DNA of 64,000 nt from Acidobacteriota bacterium (GTDB lineage: Bacteria; Acidobacteriota; Blastocatellia; Pyrinomonadales; Pyrinomonadaceae). Below are positions 1-8,724 of the stretch, one piece after another (positions within the stretch are counted from its first letter, which is position 1; each line of letters starts with the position of its first letter). A program made the translations under genes and the position numbers. Where the stretch lies: NCBI GenBank assembly GCA_019639135.1, contig JAHBSL010000009.1, positions 84,715-148,714 on the forward strand, written 5' to 3'. The notes under the pieces are model-generated. The model saw only the letters and a program-made list of their open reading frames with translations. It had not been told where the DNA came from and searched no databases.

Positions 1-1620
1 AACCTCCGACTTAACGTGATTGTCTTTGCCGGACGCTCGAAAGGAGCAAAAGAGACGCGGAAGCAGCTTGAGTTACTGGACGAACGATGCGATGCCGTGG
101 TGTCAGCTATCCGCAAAAAGATAGGTGCCGATGCGGTTCGTGAAGATGCTGTTCGTCAGCGAGCGCTCTATCCTCGGATGCTTGCGGGCGAACTATCAGC
201 GAATCGGACCGGTCAAGAGCTTACCGAAACCGCTGACTCGGTCATAGCCTTTGTTCCAGCCGAGACGAGTTGGCGAGGCAGCAAAAGGCCGCACAGCATC
301 TTTACCACTCCGAACGGACAGATGTTCGGCCTCGACCTGTACGACCGATCCTTGATCAAATCACCGACCGTGATCGTGACGGCAGCATCGGGTGAGGGAA
401 AGTCGTTCCTTGCGTCGATGCTGATCACGGACATCCGTGCTCATCGCGGGAAAGTAAAAGTGCGCGTAATGGATTATCGCCATTCGTTCAAGCCCATCTG
501 TCGGCTATTCGGCGGAAGGCAGATAGAGTTCACCGAAAAAGATCCAAGACCGATCAATATCTGGAACTATCCGTACATCGAGAACGGCGCGCCCCCGACC
601 AAACGGCAGCTCGCGATGGTCCTCACGGACATCCTGATCCTGAGCAAGACGCCGAAGACCGACGCGATCACAAGCGCGATCGCGTCGACCGTAATAGATG
701 AGGTCTATAAGATGGCCCTCGCACGGAACGGTCACGGCCGCCCGAAGTTCCAGCCGACCCTCGGGCACTTCCTCGACATCCTGAAAAGCTACCACTGGAA
801 TCTTGGTGAAGAGAGACACGCCAATGAGCTCTACCTGAAGCTGAACGTTCACCGAAAAGACCCGTGGCTGAACGCTCCGACGCACCCCGAATACGACGAG
901 CCTTCGATGTTCGATGTGTTCGAACTGTCGGGCATAAGCAGCCTCGACGAGAAGATCCGCGAAAGCGTCGGCTTCAGGATCAGCGCACAGATCATGCAGG
1001 AGATCGGCGAGGAAAATGCCCAGCACCAAAAGACTCCGATCCTTTTCCTTTGCGACGAGATGCGCGAGATCAACCGCCATTTCCCGGCTATTCAGGAACT
1101 GATCGCGGAGGCCACAGTCACCGGGCGAAAGGAAGGGCTTGTCACTGTACTTTTCTCGCAAGCCTATGAGCATTTCACCGGCACACCTGAGCAGCCGAAC
1201 GTAACGGGCGTCGATCTCGTCAAGAATTCGGGTGTGAAGATGATCGGGAAACAGATCGGCGGCTTCGAGCGTCTCGCTGACGATTGCGAGCTTGCTCACG
1301 AGACCGTCGCCGCGATCCGGGGAATCAGGAACCAATACGGCCGTTACACGCAATGGGTGTTTGTCATCGGTAGCGGCGTGGACAAGATCGTCCAGATGGC
1401 GGAGATCCGTCTCTCGCCCGCGATGCTGTGGGCGAACACGAACGACACGAACGAGGCGAATGCCCGGCGGCTTGTCGAGAATATTCGACCCGACCTACCT
1501 CCGGAGATCGTCGTCTCTTGGCTGGCCTCGAAATATCCGAGCGGCTTGACCGCGGTCGGCCTCACGGGGATCTCTCCCATAGACCTGAATGAACTTAGCG
1601 GCTTGGAGGTGGCGGCATGA
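1..1620 (+). CDS. VirB4/TraC-type conjugative ATPase, C-terminal part (5' end outside window)
   Basis: The reading frame is open from the first base, so the N-terminus lies outside the window; an in-frame GTG at 16 need not be the start. The product is the ATPase half of a VirB4/TrbE/TraC protein, the inner-membrane motor of type IV secretion that powers pilus assembly and DNA transfer. Counting from the GTG, a Walker A motif (ASGEGKSF) lies at about residues 124-131 and a Walker B strand (ILFLCDE) at about 342-348. The stop overlaps the next start (ATGA), so it is the upstream gene of a transfer operon with the TrbJ-like and TrbL-like genes. The family assignment rests on the ATPase motifs and this context; the exact subfamily is not resolved. 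Confidence 0.85.
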   Translation, partial: NLRLNVIVFAGRSKGAKETRKQLELLDERCDAVVSAIRKKIGADAVREDAVRQRALYPRMLAGELSANRTGQELTETADSVIAFVPAETSWRGSKRPHSIFTTPNGQMFGLDLYDRSLIKSPTVIVTAASGEGKSFLASMLITDIRAHRGKVKVRVMDYRHSFKPICRLFGGRQIEFTEKDPRPINIWNYPYIENGAPPTKRQLAMVLTDILILSKTPKTDAITSAIASTVIDEVYKMALARNGHGRPKFQPTLGHFLDILKSYHWNLGEERHANELYLKLNVHRKDPWLNAPTHPEYDEPSMFDVFELSGISSLDEKIRESVGFRISAQIMQEIGEENAQHQKTPILFLCDEMREINRHFPAIQELIAEATVTGRKEGLVTVLFSQAYEHFTGTPEQPNVTGVDLVKNSGVKMIGKQIGGFERLADDCELAHETVAAIRGIRNQYGRYTQWVFVIGSGVDKIVQMAEIRLSPAMLWANTNDTNEANARRLVENIRPDLPPEIVVSWLASKYPSGLTAVGLTGISPIDLNELSGLEVAA

Positions 1621-2549
1621 TCGGAATGAAAGGAACGTTTAGGCAAATGATCCTCGGAGTTGTTCTTTCGTCAATACTCATTGGCATCGATGTCCGCCCG
1701 GCGCAGGCGCAGTGGACCGTTTTCGATCCCTCGCAATATGCACTCCAGGTCGCGAAGAAGATCGAGGAAGCCGCCCGCTGGGTCGAAACGATCAACCACT
1801 ACATACAGATGTACGAGAACGCTGTGCGGCAGTATCAGAAAATGGTCGAGAGTGTCACGAATCTGCGTGGGATCCTCGACAAGGTCGATGAGCAGATCAT
1901 GCGGCACAAGCAGTTGATAACGACCTACGCCACGCTCGGGCGGCTTATCCGAAGCACGTTTGAACTTAAGAAACGGATCGAGGCCACGATAACGAGCCAA
2001 ATACACTCGGTCGTGAACATCGCCCGCAGGCTCAAGAACGGCGTCTTCGATATGGAAGCGAACAAGCGCGACCTGGACGACTTCCTTCGCCATTCGATCG
2101 GCCGCAGTGCGGACGCACATTTTGCTAACCTCGAACGGCTCGCAAAACTCGACTCCGAACTTGAGCGCATGCTTTTCGATCGCGAGAACATACTTCTCGA
2201 TCTCGCCAAACTCTATGAAGAGCGGGAAAAGATCGCAGACGCGACACGGGTGATCTCCGCGAATCCCGATGCGAATCAGGACGGCGTTCAATCCCTGATC
2301 GACCAGATGCTTGCAGTGAACCTTCGGATCACGACCGTTGAAGGCCAGCTCCGTGAACTCGAAGCGAAGATCCAGGCGAAGTTTATCGCTTACGGTCTCA
2401 AGATCGAGCAGATGACGGAGTTCGGTAAGGAGATCCGCCGAACCACTGAAATGATGATCGGGATCACCCGAGCCTCGGACGACTTCTTGCGCGAACTCGA
2501 ACGATACGAGGTCTGGAACGACGACGTCTATCAAAGTCCTCTTCCATAA
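1617..2549 (+). CDS. TrbJ/VirB5-like conjugal transfer periplasmic protein
   Basis: A protein of 310 aa starting in a 4-base overlap with the VirB4-like gene. The N-terminus has a hydrophobic stretch ending in a plausible signal-peptidase site (AQA before Q, about residue 32), so the protein is probably exported. The rest is highly charged and helical, with long heptad-like stretches typical of TrbJ/VirB5, which lies at the pilus tip or base and is usually encoded next to TrbL/VirB6. No catalytic motif is visible. The call depends on size, signal peptide, coiled-coil character and its place between a VirB4-like and a TrbL-like gene. Confidence 0.65.
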   Translation: MIGMKGTFRQMILGVVLSSILIGIDVRPAQAQWTVFDPSQYALQVAKKIEEAARWVETINHYIQMYENAVRQYQKMVESVTNLRGILDKVDEQIMRHKQLITTYATLGRLIRSTFELKKRIEATITSQIHSVVNIARRLKNGVFDMEANKRDLDDFLRHSIGRSADAHFANLERLAKLDSELERMLFDRENILLDLAKLYEEREKIADATRVISANPDANQDGVQSLIDQMLAVNLRITTVEGQLRELEAKIQAKFIAYGLKIEQMTEFGKEIRRTTEMMIGITRASDDFLRELERYEVWNDDVYQSPLP

Positions 2550-2576
2550 AAAGACTCCATTCAAAAATCAAAAGCC

Positions 2577-4817
2577 ATGAAACTCACGACCACATTGAGC
2601 GGCCGAACCGTCGCACTCACGCTCCTGCTAACGTCCTACCTCTTCGCCTGCCTCTTTACGACGACGGCGGCCGGTCAACGGCCGCCTCGTCCCCCTCGAC
2701 CGCCACGAGTCGAAGGGCAGACGCCGATCGGGACGATAAACGGGCAGCCCGTAACCGCCAACGATCTTATCTTGACGATCAATCCCGATTCTCCGTTCAT
2801 GCCGCCGCTTGATGGAAGCCCCGCACCCGTCCTGCAGCAGTTCGAGAATCAATACCCGGCGAATCCGACACCTACGCCGTCAGGCCCAGTGCTTCCTCCG
2901 AAACCCGCAGCGCCAAGCTTCAGCGAGCAGATCACAAATCTCATGCGGACGGGTCAGGAATGGCTGTTCCGATCAGTGCTCGACACGATCATCCGACCGC
3001 TGATGCCGATACTAACGTTCCTGGCGTGGATAATTGCAAGCTTCGTACTCATCGTGGCGTTTATTCGCCGCTTTCACGACAATCGAGGTCTCGGCCCCGA
3101 GCAGCTTGTCGCCTGGGGCATCCGAACGATCGTCTTCATGGTCGTTATAGGAGCAAGCCCGTTCATAATCGACGCTCTAACCGTCACCGGAAAGTTCTTC
3201 GCCCGGCCGATACGGGGTTATAACCGTTCGCTCGTCGCTGAGTTCGACGAAAAGATGAAGCAGTACGTTAAGAACAACTTTGCGGTCGAGGACCCGAACG
3301 AGCTTCTCGCCGAGAGGCTGCCGAACGGAGAGCCCGGACTCGTCGGCATCATCACCAATAAGGACTCATCGGTGAAAGACATCACAAGCGAGATGAACGT
3401 CCTCGGCTGGGATATGCCGCGCATGTTCACCTTCATGGTGATCGGGCAGAACATCATCAAGTTCGGTGCGATCTTTCTGTCGGTTGCGGGATTGTTCATT
3501 CTTATTGGACTGAAGCTTGCCGCACCAGTACTTTCAGCTTTCGGTTTCGACGAGAAGTTCGCCAACCAGATCTTCTATCCGTTCTGCTGGGGCGTCGCGA
3601 CATTCGCACTCGCGTTTCCGATAGTCAAAGCGGTAACACTCTACGTGTGCTACAGCATCGGTCTCTTGGCGCTATCCGTTTACAACGGTGAAGCGCTGTT
3701 TTCGCTCGACCCGGCGACAGCGACGATCATCACGAATAACAACTACGACCCCGCTTCGAGTGCTCTTATAGTTACTGCATTGTTTTTCGTTTCAAGTTTG
3801 TGCTTCATTCTTGTTCCGTGGCTGAGTTATCGGGTCCTCCGGGGACAGGTTTACGAGGGAGTATCGCAGATCTCAATGGGATGGATGCTTTCTTCGTTGG
3901 GCACGGCTCTTGAAACCTACGGTCTTGTTGCGGGAGCCGCTTTGCACCGTCAGGCCGAGAATACCCAGATACAAGGCATCTACAACGCGGAACAGGCCGC
4001 TGCGAAGAAGGCTCTCGAAGCCGCAAACCAATCGACCGATGCGAGGTTGGTCTCGTCCATCGCCGGCGTCGAAGGCGGCCTCGTCACAAGTCTCGGGCAG
4101 ATTCGAGCCAATCAGGTAACACAGACCTTGCTTGCCGAAGCCAACAAGACCTTCGGCATCGCGAGCAGTTCCGCCGCCACCCGGCGTGAGATCACCGGCA
4201 CATTGGCCGAGGCGGAAGGGACTCGGGAGGCCCGAACGTTCGACGGGAAGAAGGAAGTCGAACTGCGAGGCCAGGGTAACCTCGAGCGGTTCGGCATGAA
4301 GACTTACGAATTTACGCCCGGCGGTTCGTCGGTCGCCGGAACTTCCGTTCCGATACGCGCTGGACAGGAACTCTTCGACTGGTCTCGGGACAAGCATCCG
4401 ATTCAGGAAGTGAATAAGCAAATGGATTCGACCACGCGAGCGAACGTGTCGCTTCAAAACAACAACACCGAGATCGTGGCCGGTAAAAAGATCGAAGCGT
4501 CGAATACCTACCAGGGTGAGATCAACAAAGCCTACGAAGCGCAGGCATCGCAGAACCTTGCCGCTATAGATCAGGGTACTGGAATTGCAGCATCAAGCAG
4601 CCGTCAGGGGGCAGGTATTCAGCTATCGGGAATCCGTCGCTCGGCCGATATGGAGAGGGTAGCTAATCAGCTCAACTTCGAGGGGCGTACCGATGCCGCT
4701 TCGATAAACCAGGTTGCGGCTACAGAGGCCGCCCGTCTACGTATGGTATCTACCGTTGTGACCGGCTTTTTTCGGGACATGGATCGTCGCCTGGAAGAGA
4801 TGAAGCCAAAATACTAG
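2577..4817 (+). CDS. TrbL/VirB6-like polytopic conjugal transfer protein
   Basis: A protein of 746 aa that starts 27 bases after the TrbJ-like gene. It opens with a hydrophobic signal or anchor helix, then a proline-rich linker (residues about 35-120), then roughly five to six membrane segments between residues about 135 and 425, including one rich in I, V and A near 140-160. The C-terminal 300 residues are hydrophilic and rich in A, Q, N and E. This is the architecture of TrbL/VirB6, the inner-membrane channel subunit of mating-pair formation systems. It is the last transfer gene before unrelated cargo; the remaining transfer genes must lie left of the window or elsewhere in the element. Confidence 0.62.
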   Translation: MKLTTTLSGRTVALTLLLTSYLFACLFTTTAAGQRPPRPPRPPRVEGQTPIGTINGQPVTANDLILTINPDSPFMPPLDGSPAPVLQQFENQYPANPTPTPSGPVLPPKPAAPSFSEQITNLMRTGQEWLFRSVLDTIIRPLMPILTFLAWIIASFVLIVAFIRRFHDNRGLGPEQLVAWGIRTIVFMVVIGASPFIIDALTVTGKFFARPIRGYNRSLVAEFDEKMKQYVKNNFAVEDPNELLAERLPNGEPGLVGIITNKDSSVKDITSEMNVLGWDMPRMFTFMVIGQNIIKFGAIFLSVAGLFILIGLKLAAPVLSAFGFDEKFANQIFYPFCWGVATFALAFPIVKAVTLYVCYSIGLLALSVYNGEALFSLDPATATIITNNNYDPASSALIVTALFFVSSLCFILVPWLSYRVLRGQVYEGVSQISMGWMLSSLGTALETYGLVAGAALHRQAENTQIQGIYNAEQAAAKKALEAANQSTDARLVSSIAGVEGGLVTSLGQIRANQVTQTLLAEANKTFGIASSSAATRREITGTLAEAEGTREARTFDGKKEVELRGQGNLERFGMKTYEFTPGGSSVAGTSVPIRAGQELFDWSRDKHPIQEVNKQMDSTTRANVSLQNNNTEIVAGKKIEASNTYQGEINKAYEAQASQNLAAIDQGTGIAASSSRQGAGIQLSGIRRSADMERVANQLNFEGRTDAASINQVAATEAARLRMVSTVVTGFFRDMDRRLEEMKPKY

Positions 4818-4952
4818 CGCCGGGGCGGGCTTTGGTTGCGTGCGCTACTGAGGCAGGAATGTCTCGGAGCAAGCCCAACTGGCGGCGATACGTTTAGGCC
4901 AGCAACCAAGGCCACAAGAAGTCCCCGAATGCCGATGCGGACCCAGCCAGGG

Positions 4953-5630
4953 CTACGAAGTCTCGACCGCATGTCCTGCTGCCTTCCACTCGGGAAAACC
5001 ATCTTCAAGCCGCCTGGCCTTGAAGCCTTTCGCCCGCAATTCGGTGACGGCCTCGACAGCGAACACGCAGTAGGGACCGCGGCAGTAGGCGACGATTTCC
5101 TGGTCCTGCGGAAGTTCGCCGAGCCGTTGGTCCAACTCATCCAACGGGACATTGCGAGCACCGGGCAGGTGCCCCATCGCAAATTCATCTGCGGGACGGA
5201 CATCGAGCACGGTCACCAGACCGTCCGCGATCCTGCTGACAAGGTCTTCACGAGCGACCGGCTCCAGTGAATCCCGGGAACGGAAGTAATCGTCCATCAC
5301 ACGCCCCACCTCGGCAATGTTGCGTTCGCCCACACGCCCTAATGCCTTCAGCAGCGTCACGACCTCCGTATCGCTCGCCAGACTGTAAAGGATGTGTTTC
5401 CCCTGACGCGTCGGCTCGACGAGCCGCGCGCGTCGCAGAATCTGCAGGTGCCGCGAGGTGTTCGCGAACGTCATGCCTGACCGCTCCGAAAGATCCTCGA
5501 CCGACCGCGTGCCCTGTGCCAGGTGTTCGAGGAGATCGATCCGGTTCGGATGGGCCAGAGCACTTGCCACCTCGGCGAGGCTCTCGAAAATGGCGTGTTT
5601 TGGTTTAAAGCTTGACAAGTTTTTATCCAT
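4953..5630 (-). CDS. ArsR-family repressor fused to a rhodanese domain
   Basis: A 225-aa fusion. Residues about 10-100 form an ArsR/SmtB winged helix (ALAHPNRIDLLEHL at the start of the fold, recognition helix near 55-70). Residues about 125-222 form a rhodanese domain with the loop CRGPYC at 183-188, where the first Cys is the expected persulfide-forming residue. Fusions of this kind are known as persulfide or reactive-sulfur sensors. It is divergent from a persulfide-dioxygenase-like gene, and the shared intergenic region carries a candidate operator. I infer that it represses the sulfur-oxidation genes until sulfane sulfur modifies its cysteines. The 135 bases between its stop and the TrbL stop hold no recognisable gene. 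Confidence 0.85.
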   Translation of the reverse strand: MDKNLSSFKPKHAIFESLAEVASALAHPNRIDLLEHLAQGTRSVEDLSERSGMTFANTSRHLQILRRARLVEPTRQGKHILYSLASDTEVVTLLKALGRVGERNIAEVGRVMDDYFRSRDSLEPVAREDLVSRIADGLVTVLDVRPADEFAMGHLPGARNVPLDELDQRLGELPQDQEIVAYCRGPYCVFAVEAVTELRAKGFKARRLEDGFPEWKAAGHAVETS

Positions 5631-5647
5631 CGTTCTAACATTCAGCA

Positions 5648-5671
5648 GAATGATTGAATGATTCTATCATT
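5648..5671. promoter_or_regulatory. Candidate ArsR-type operator between divergent genes
   Basis: The divergent gap holds a direct repeat GAATGATT (5648-5655 and 5656-5663) and a perfect inverted repeat AATGAT-TCT-ATCATT (5657-5671). AT-rich dyads of this type are typical ArsR/SmtB sites. It lies just upstream of the ribosome binding site of the metallo-beta-lactamase gene and close to the repressor's own start, so it could control both directions. Assignment is inferred from position and symmetry. Confidence 0.5.
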
Positions 5672-5693
5672 TTCTACTAAGGAGGGCAATATC

Positions 5694-6428
5694 ATGATCT
5701 TGAGACAATTCCTGCATCACGACCCGGTCAGCATCTCTTACATGTTCGGTTGCGGCGGCAAAGGCACCGTCGCGGTCGTCGATCCGGTCGCCGATGTCGA
5801 TATTTATCTTGAGGCGGCAAGAGCTGCGAACGTGAAGATCGATTATGTCATCGACACGCACATCCATGCCGACCACATTTCCACCGGGCGGGCCCTGGCC
5901 GATGCGGCGGAGGCCGAATATGTACTGTCCGAAAGGGCGGAGATTGCTCTCCCTTTCACACCCGTCCGGGAAGGTGACGAGATCTCTCTCGGTAATGTCA
6001 GCGTCAGAATACTCGCGACGCCGGGCCATACACCGGAGCATATCACCCTTTTGGTCACCGACCGGACACGGGCTGATGAACCTTGGTTGCTCGTAACCGG
6101 GCACACCCTAATGGTCGGAGATCTGGGCCGCACCGAGTTGGCCGTGAGTGCCGAACAGGGGGCTAAGGACATGTTCCGGAGTGTTCAAAAGCTGAAGACA
6201 CTCCCGGACTACATACAGGTGCTTCCGGGAGCGTTCTCAGGCTCGGTTTGCGGTCGCAGGCTAAGCGGCAACCCGATCTCGACGCTCGGGTACGAGCGGC
6301 GGCACAATAAGGGTTTCGCAATCGACACCGAGGCGGATTTTATCGAATTCATGCTGCGTGACATTCCGCCCGCGCCAACCGAAGCGGCCACGCTGCGCAA
6401 GATAAATTCCGGAAGAACGGGGGCGTAG
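5694..6428 (+). CDS. Metallo-beta-lactamase-fold hydrolase, persulfide dioxygenase-like (ETHE1/SdoA type)
   Basis: A 244-aa protein. The ATG at 5694 is chosen because AAGGAGG lies just upstream; an in-frame ATG at 5658 lacks such a site and lies inside the operator. The metal-binding signature THIHADH (residues 55-61), His112 in a GHTPEH motif and bridging Asp143 are present. These fit the mono-iron persulfide dioxygenase/glyoxalase II group of the fold. The divergent ArsR-rhodanese regulator supports a role in oxidising glutathione or protein persulfide to sulfite. It is followed after two bases by an MFS carrier and is probably co-transcribed with it. Glyoxalase II or another thioester hydrolase is the alternative. 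Confidence 0.8.
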   Translation: MILRQFLHHDPVSISYMFGCGGKGTVAVVDPVADVDIYLEAARAANVKIDYVIDTHIHADHISTGRALADAAEAEYVLSERAEIALPFTPVREGDEISLGNVSVRILATPGHTPEHITLLVTDRTRADEPWLLVTGHTLMVGDLGRTELAVSAEQGAKDMFRSVQKLKTLPDYIQVLPGAFSGSVCGRRLSGNPISTLGYERRHNKGFAIDTEADFIEFMLRDIPPAPTEAATLRKINSGRTGA

Positions 6429-6430
6429 AG

Positions 6431-7714
6431 ATGGTGTCAGAAGTTGCAATTACCCCTCTTGCCGGTGTCAGTCTCGGCCTGAAAGAGAACTGGCGTCAAT
6501 TCGCGTTGCTCGTGCTGATCAACGCCTTCGTCGGGGGGATGGTCGGGATCGAGCGGACGGTCGTGCCTTTGATCGGGTCGGAAACTTTCCACCTCGAATC
6601 GACGACCCTCTTGATGTCCTTCATCGTGAGCTTCGGCCTGGTGAAAGCCTTCGCCAATCTGGTTTCCGGGCAACTCGCCGATAGCTGGGGACGCAAGCGG
6701 GTGCTTGTCGCCGGGTGGCTGATCGGCCTCCCGGTCCCTTTCATGGTCATCGCGGCACCGAGTTGGGAATGGGTGATCGCCGCGAACGTCTTGCTCGGGT
6801 TGAGTCAGGGCTTCGCCTGGTCGATGACCGTCGTCATGAAGGTGGATCTGGTAGGCCCCAAGGGTCGTGGGCTCGCCGTCGGACTCAACGAGTTCGCCGG
6901 TTACTTCATGGTGGGGTTGACCGCGTTTCTTACGGGCTACCTCGCCGGCCGGTACGGCCTGCGGCCGGTGCCGATTTATCTGGGAGTTTTCTACGCGATC
7001 GCCGGGACGATACTTTCGATCCTTATCGTCCGAGACACGCGGCACCACGTCAGTCTGGAAGCCGACGGGGCCACCGAAGAAGCGTCGCCGCTCACCTTCC
7101 GTGAAGTTTTCGCACTGACCTCATTCAAGAACCGGAACCTGTTCGCTGCGTCGCAAGCCGGTCTGATCAACAACCTCAATGACGGCATGAGCTGGGGGAT
7201 TTTCCCACTATTCTTCGCCACGCTCGGCGTTGGGGTTGAACGAATCGGGCTCCTCAAGGCCGTCTACCCGATCGTCTGGGGCCTTTTCCAGACAATAACC
7301 GGGCCCCTAAGCGACCGATGGGGGCGCAAAGGTCTGATCGTCGCCGGGATGTGGGTGCAGGCAGGCGGCCTTTTCCTGACAGCCCTGACGGGCCAGTTCA
7401 GATGGTGGGTGTTCGCAAGTCTACTCTTGGGAATCGGTACCGCCATGGTCTATCCGAGCCTGATCGCGGCGGTTTCTGACGCTTCGCATCCGACTTGGCG
7501 GGCTCGTTCGTTGAGCGTCTACCGTTTCTGGCGCGATCTAGGATATGCCATCGGCGCCCTGTCGGCGGGCCTCATAGCGGATCGTTTCGGTTTCAGCTCC
7601 GCAATTTTAGCGGTCGGCATCGTTACATTCGCATCGGGCGTCGTCGTCGCGGTCGTCATGCGAGAAAGGTTGCGAGGTCAATGCCGGACCAAGCCGGGGG
7701 CGCTTTCTGCTTGA
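6431..7714 (+). CDS. MFS transporter in the sulfur/redox cargo operon
   Basis: A protein of 427 aa with about 12 predicted membrane helices. The loop between helices 2 and 3 carries the MFS signature GQLADSWGRKR (about residues 78-88), and a second copy of the pattern (GPLSDRWGRKG) begins the C-terminal half, so both six-helix halves are complete. It starts two bases after the metallo-beta-lactamase gene and is likely translated from the same message. The substrate cannot be read from the sequence. Given the persulfide-sensing neighbours, export of sulfite, sulfate or another oxyanion is possible but only inferred. Confidence 0.85.
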   Translation: MVSEVAITPLAGVSLGLKENWRQFALLVLINAFVGGMVGIERTVVPLIGSETFHLESTTLLMSFIVSFGLVKAFANLVSGQLADSWGRKRVLVAGWLIGLPVPFMVIAAPSWEWVIAANVLLGLSQGFAWSMTVVMKVDLVGPKGRGLAVGLNEFAGYFMVGLTAFLTGYLAGRYGLRPVPIYLGVFYAIAGTILSILIVRDTRHHVSLEADGATEEASPLTFREVFALTSFKNRNLFAASQAGLINNLNDGMSWGIFPLFFATLGVGVERIGLLKAVYPIVWGLFQTITGPLSDRWGRKGLIVAGMWVQAGGLFLTALTGQFRWWVFASLLLGIGTAMVYPSLIAAVSDASHPTWRARSLSVYRFWRDLGYAIGALSAGLIADRFGFSSAILAVGIVTFASGVVVAVVMRERLRGQCRTKPGALSA

Positions 7715-7831
7715 CCCCGCGTCGAATGAGGGGACTCAAACCGCCTAGATCCGTATATACTCCCAGGGGATATTCTTTAAGTCGCCGGGAACGGCCGATA
7801 GCGGGCGCAATTCAGAGACACCGCGAAAGGA

Positions 7832-8323
7832 CTACCGCTCGGCGAGGGCGGATACCGTATCTTTCCGCAGCGTCGCTTCGGGGACGGCACCGATATATCT
7901 CTGAATCAGTTTGCCGCGTCGGTCGATCAGAAGCGTTGTCGGTGTGTTGTCCAGTTTTCGCCAGGGCGAAGCGGGGTCAGGGATGAGGATCGGGTAGGTT
8001 ACCTTGTATTCGCAAATGAACGTCGGCACGAGGCTGAGGTCATCGTCGAGAGAAATGCCTGCGACCTCGAGCCCTTCTTTCTTGTGCTTGATACCGAGGG
8101 CGACAAGATACGGGACTTCCATCCGGCAAGGAGCACACCAGGTAGCCCAGAAATTTAGTATCACGACCTTTCCCCGCAGATCAGACAGCGTCCAAACCTT
8201 ACCGTTAATCGTCGCCATCTTGATGTCGGGCACCTGAGCGCCCTGGCCGCGGCTTTCGAGCGTAAAGAGAGCACACGAGATCAGGGCCAGGGAAGCTGCG
8301 AGGGATCGTGACCAAGTTTTCAT
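7832..8323 (-). CDS. TlpA/ResA-type thiol-disulfide oxidoreductase
   Basis: A protein of 163 aa with a hydrophobic N-terminal export signal (residues about 8-26) and a thioredoxin fold carrying the active site WCAPC (Cys63 and Cys66). Residues 30-55 match the AhpC/TSA-like strand and loop of TlpA and ResA (TINGKVWTLSDLRGK). Proteins of this family reduce periplasmic disulfides, often for cytochrome c maturation. It is transcribed toward the MFS gene and stands alone, divergent from the PadR remnant. A link to sulfur or chromate stress is likely from context but unproven. Confidence 0.88.
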   Translation of the reverse strand: MKTWSRSLAASLALISCALFTLESRGQGAQVPDIKMATINGKVWTLSDLRGKVVILNFWATWCAPCRMEVPYLVALGIKHKKEGLEVAGISLDDDLSLVPTFICEYKVTYPILIPDPASPWRKLDNTPTTLLIDRRGKLIQRYIGAVPEATLRKDTVSALAER

Positions 8324-8410
8324 CGATGTTCTGATGAATCTCGTCTTTTTTGCGTTGGCAGCGGAGTAGCCCAGCCTGAACCGGAGGCCCTTGACAGGCG
8401 GCTACCCAAT

Positions 8411-8698
8411 ATGTCGCCGGAGCTTTATTCGGGATTGATCCGCCTTCACGTTCTCCATCACGCCGTCAAGGAACCGATCGACGACCTCGGCATTATGGAG
8501 GAGTTGGCTCGGCACGGCTACAAGCTGAGCCCCGGAACGCTCTAACCTCTCCTGCACGGGCTTGAGGCGAAGGGTTACCTGCATTCTGTCAAAGAACGCG
8601 ACGGTAAGCACGCACGCCGGGTTTACCGGGAGAGCATTATTCCCTACAAGACCGCGAATTCAAAAATTTGCACAAAGCGGGTTTTGGTATTATTGTGA
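8411..8698 (+). pseudogene. PadR-family regulator, broken by an in-frame TAA
   Basis: Starting at ATG 8411 the frame reads as the PadR winged helix: MSPELYSGLIRLHVLHHAV, then GIMEELARHGYKLSPGTL, then a stop, then PLLHGLEAKGYL. The PadR hallmark is SPGTLYPLL, so the TAA at 8543-8545 replaces the Tyr codon. The frame then continues (KHARRVY, the beta-wing) to a TGA at 8696-8698, but the C-terminal dimerisation helix is missing and the last 20 codons look unrelated. Two lesions make it a probable pseudogene. It lies directly upstream of chrB, where a PadR-type repressor of chromate genes would be expected. Confidence 0.75.
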
Positions 8699-8716
8699 AT
8701 GTAACACCTGTTACAT
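8699..8716. promoter_or_regulatory. 18-bp perfect palindrome, probable PadR operator upstream of chrB
   Basis: ATGTAACA-CC-TGTTACAT is an exact dyad that begins one base after the PadR remnant ends and stops 8 bases before the chrB ATG. PadR repressors bind dyads with ATGT and ACAT ends, which this site has. Its place over the chrB translation start region suggests it repressed chrBA. With the repressor gene broken in cis, the operon may now be constitutive or controlled by another PadR in trans. Confidence 0.6.
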
Positions 8717-8724
8717 AACAGCAG

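Noticed and set aside
4818..4952. Hydrophobic reading frame after the ArsR-rhodanese stop (minus strand, LLVALVAGLN)
   Set aside because: No start codon or ribosome site and no family match; could be a remnant at the cargo junction but is too short to call.
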